Source: Diaphorobacter ruginosibacter (GTDB lineage Bacteria > Pseudomonadota > Gammaproteobacteria > Burkholderiales > Burkholderiaceae_C). Taken from it: a stretch of DNA of 64,000 nt. How positions within the stretch are numbered: the stretch's first letter is position 1; each line of letters begins with the position of its first letter. The stretch is taken from positions 4,774,001-4,838,000 of the forward strand of contig NZ_CP060714.1 of assembly GCF_014395975.1 (NCBI RefSeq), written 5' to 3'. The position numbers were made by a program, and so were the translations under genes. The notes beneath the pieces were generated by a model. The model did not search any database. It saw only the letters and a program-made list of their open reading frames with translations, and was not told the DNA's origin. Positions 63,354-64,000 of this stretch are shown in pieces.

Positions 63354-63827
63354 ATGCCCACTTCCCTCTCCATCAACGGGCAGGACCGCTCCATCGAAGC
63401 CGATCCTGTCACGCCGCTTCTCTGGGTGCTCCGCGACGAACTCGGCATGACCGGAACCAAGTTCGGTTGCGGCATGGCGCTGTGCGGAGCCTGCACCGTG
63501 CACCTGGATGGCGCTCCCATTCGTGCCTGTGTCACGCCGGTCTCGGCGGTTGCCGGCAAGCGGGTGAGCACCATCGAGAGCATGGAGGACGACAGCATCG
63601 GCCGTGCGGTGCAGAAGGCCTGGCTCGAAACCGACGTGGCGCAGTGCGGCTACTGCCAGGCGGGCCAGATCATGTCCGCCACGGCGCTGCTCAAGTCCAA
63701 CCGCTCGCCCAGCGATGATGACATCGTCGCGGCCATGAGCGGCAACATCTGCCGCTGCGGCACCTACCATCGCATCCATGCGGCCATCAGGCGCGCTTCG
63801 GGCGAACTGGCGAAGGGGAGCAAGTGA
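63354..63827 (+). CDS. iorA: IorA-type [2Fe-2S] subunit of a molybdenum hydroxylase
   Basis: The protein has 157 residues. The N-terminal plant-type ferredoxin cluster has CGMALCGACTVHLDG plus Cys at RACVTP; the helical C-terminal cluster has CGYCQAGQIM and CRCGTYHRI. These eight Cys match the small subunit of isoquinoline 1-oxidoreductase. Electrons pass from the molybdenum subunit through both clusters. The next gene starts at the last base of its stop. Confidence 0.93.
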   Translation: MPTSLSINGQDRSIEADPVTPLLWVLRDELGMTGTKFGCGMALCGACTVHLDGAPIRACVTPVSAVAGKRVSTIESMEDDSIGRAVQKAWLETDVAQCGYCQAGQIMSATALLKSNRSPSDDDIVAAMSGNICRCGTYHRIHAAIRRASGELAKGSK

Positions 63828-64000
63828 TGATGACCAGGATGCAGACCCCCGTGCTTCGCCGCCGCACCGTACTGGCTGTGGGAGCGACGGGTTTCGTGCT
63901 GGCCGTCACCCGCCAGGGTGAGGTTTTCGCGGCGGAGGAGGAGGGGCGGAAATACGGCGCCGACTCCATGCCCGGCGGCACCGTCGATGACCCGCTCGTG
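63827..64000 (+). CDS. iorB: IorB-type molybdenum-binding subunit, 3'-truncated by window edge
   Basis: Only 58 residues are visible. The ATG at 63827 overlaps the iorA stop (TGATG); ATG 63830 is also possible. The N-terminus LRRRTVLAVGATGFVLAV is a twin-arginine (Tat) signal, as expected for IorB, which is exported or periplasm-facing in folded form with cofactor. The rest lies beyond the window. Confidence 0.75.
   Translation, partial: MMTRMQTPVLRRRTVLAVGATGFVLAVTRQGEVFAAEEEGRKYGADSMPGGTVDDPLV

Noticed and set aside
1..64000. CRISPR arrays, tRNA and rRNA genes
   Set aside because: No regular repeat-spacer pattern and no cloverleaf or rRNA-like sequence seen in any of the gaps.

Overview
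The window is 64 kb of chromosome from a betaproteobacterium, most likely a member of the Comamonadaceae (the Acidovorax/Delftia/Comamonas group). I infer this from gene content and protein flavour: fused indolepyruvate oxidoreductase, DUF1631, DUF3717/DUF1289, YaeQ, YhdP, TctDE-type sensors, an IPTL-like C-terminal sorting signal, and very GC-rich coding DNA. There is no phage, plasmid, CRISPR array, tRNA or rRNA. One AT-rich block and one small palindromic element are the only clear signs of transfer.

Layout. 1-1384: end of a PP2C phosphatase and a double-FHA protein (Ser/Thr phospho-signalling). 1422-7070: type IV pilin pilA behind a sigma-54-type promoter, then an AT-rich accessory cassette (TfpZ-like protein, phosphoethanolamine-transferase-like enzyme, split membrane spermidine-synthase-like pair). 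7133-15786: moaC, a BepA-like protease, a holin-family protein, a TerC/YjbE metal transporter under a yybP-ykoY-type manganese riboswitch, small DUF proteins around a 168-bp palindromic MITE-like element, yaeQ, purB and a GST. 16407-22267: a tripartite RND efflux operon (OMF, MFP, RND). 22456-33201: glnE, then divergently yhdP, a nitrilase-family amidase and a PAS sensor kinase with a FixJ-type regulator. 33299-37142: OmpA-like lipoprotein, a 46-residue membrane protein whose start codon overlaps that of divergent mltA, and an MFS_3 exporter. 37355-45244: Lrp-type regulator divergent from the three-domain indolepyruvate oxidoreductase, then yajC-secD-secF. 45408-50598: DUF1631 protein, two small envelope proteins, recX and recA (LexA box, recA/recX terminator). 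50779-60098: MarR regulator, a PhnZ-like HD oxygenase, a 1428-residue DUF11-repeat surface protein, and a phosphonate operon (GntR regulator, phosphonoacetate hydrolase PhnA, phosphonoacetaldehyde dehydrogenase PhnY). 60305-64000: TctDE-like two-component system, a MobA/MocA-like nucleotidyltransferase, and the start of an IorAB-type molybdenum hydroxylase.

How genes work together. The clearest functional units are the pilin with its probable modification/accessory cassette; the phosphonate genes, where PhnY and PhnA make acetate and phosphate from phosphonoacetaldehyde and a PhnZ-like protein 5 kb away could serve a second, oxidative phosphonate route; the Mn-riboswitch/TerC pair; the SOS-controlled recA-recX pair; and the molybdenum enzyme with its cofactor-modifying nucleotidyltransferase. 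The aminotransferase (PhnW), PhnY* dioxygenase and phosphonate transporter expected with the phosphonate genes are not in the window.
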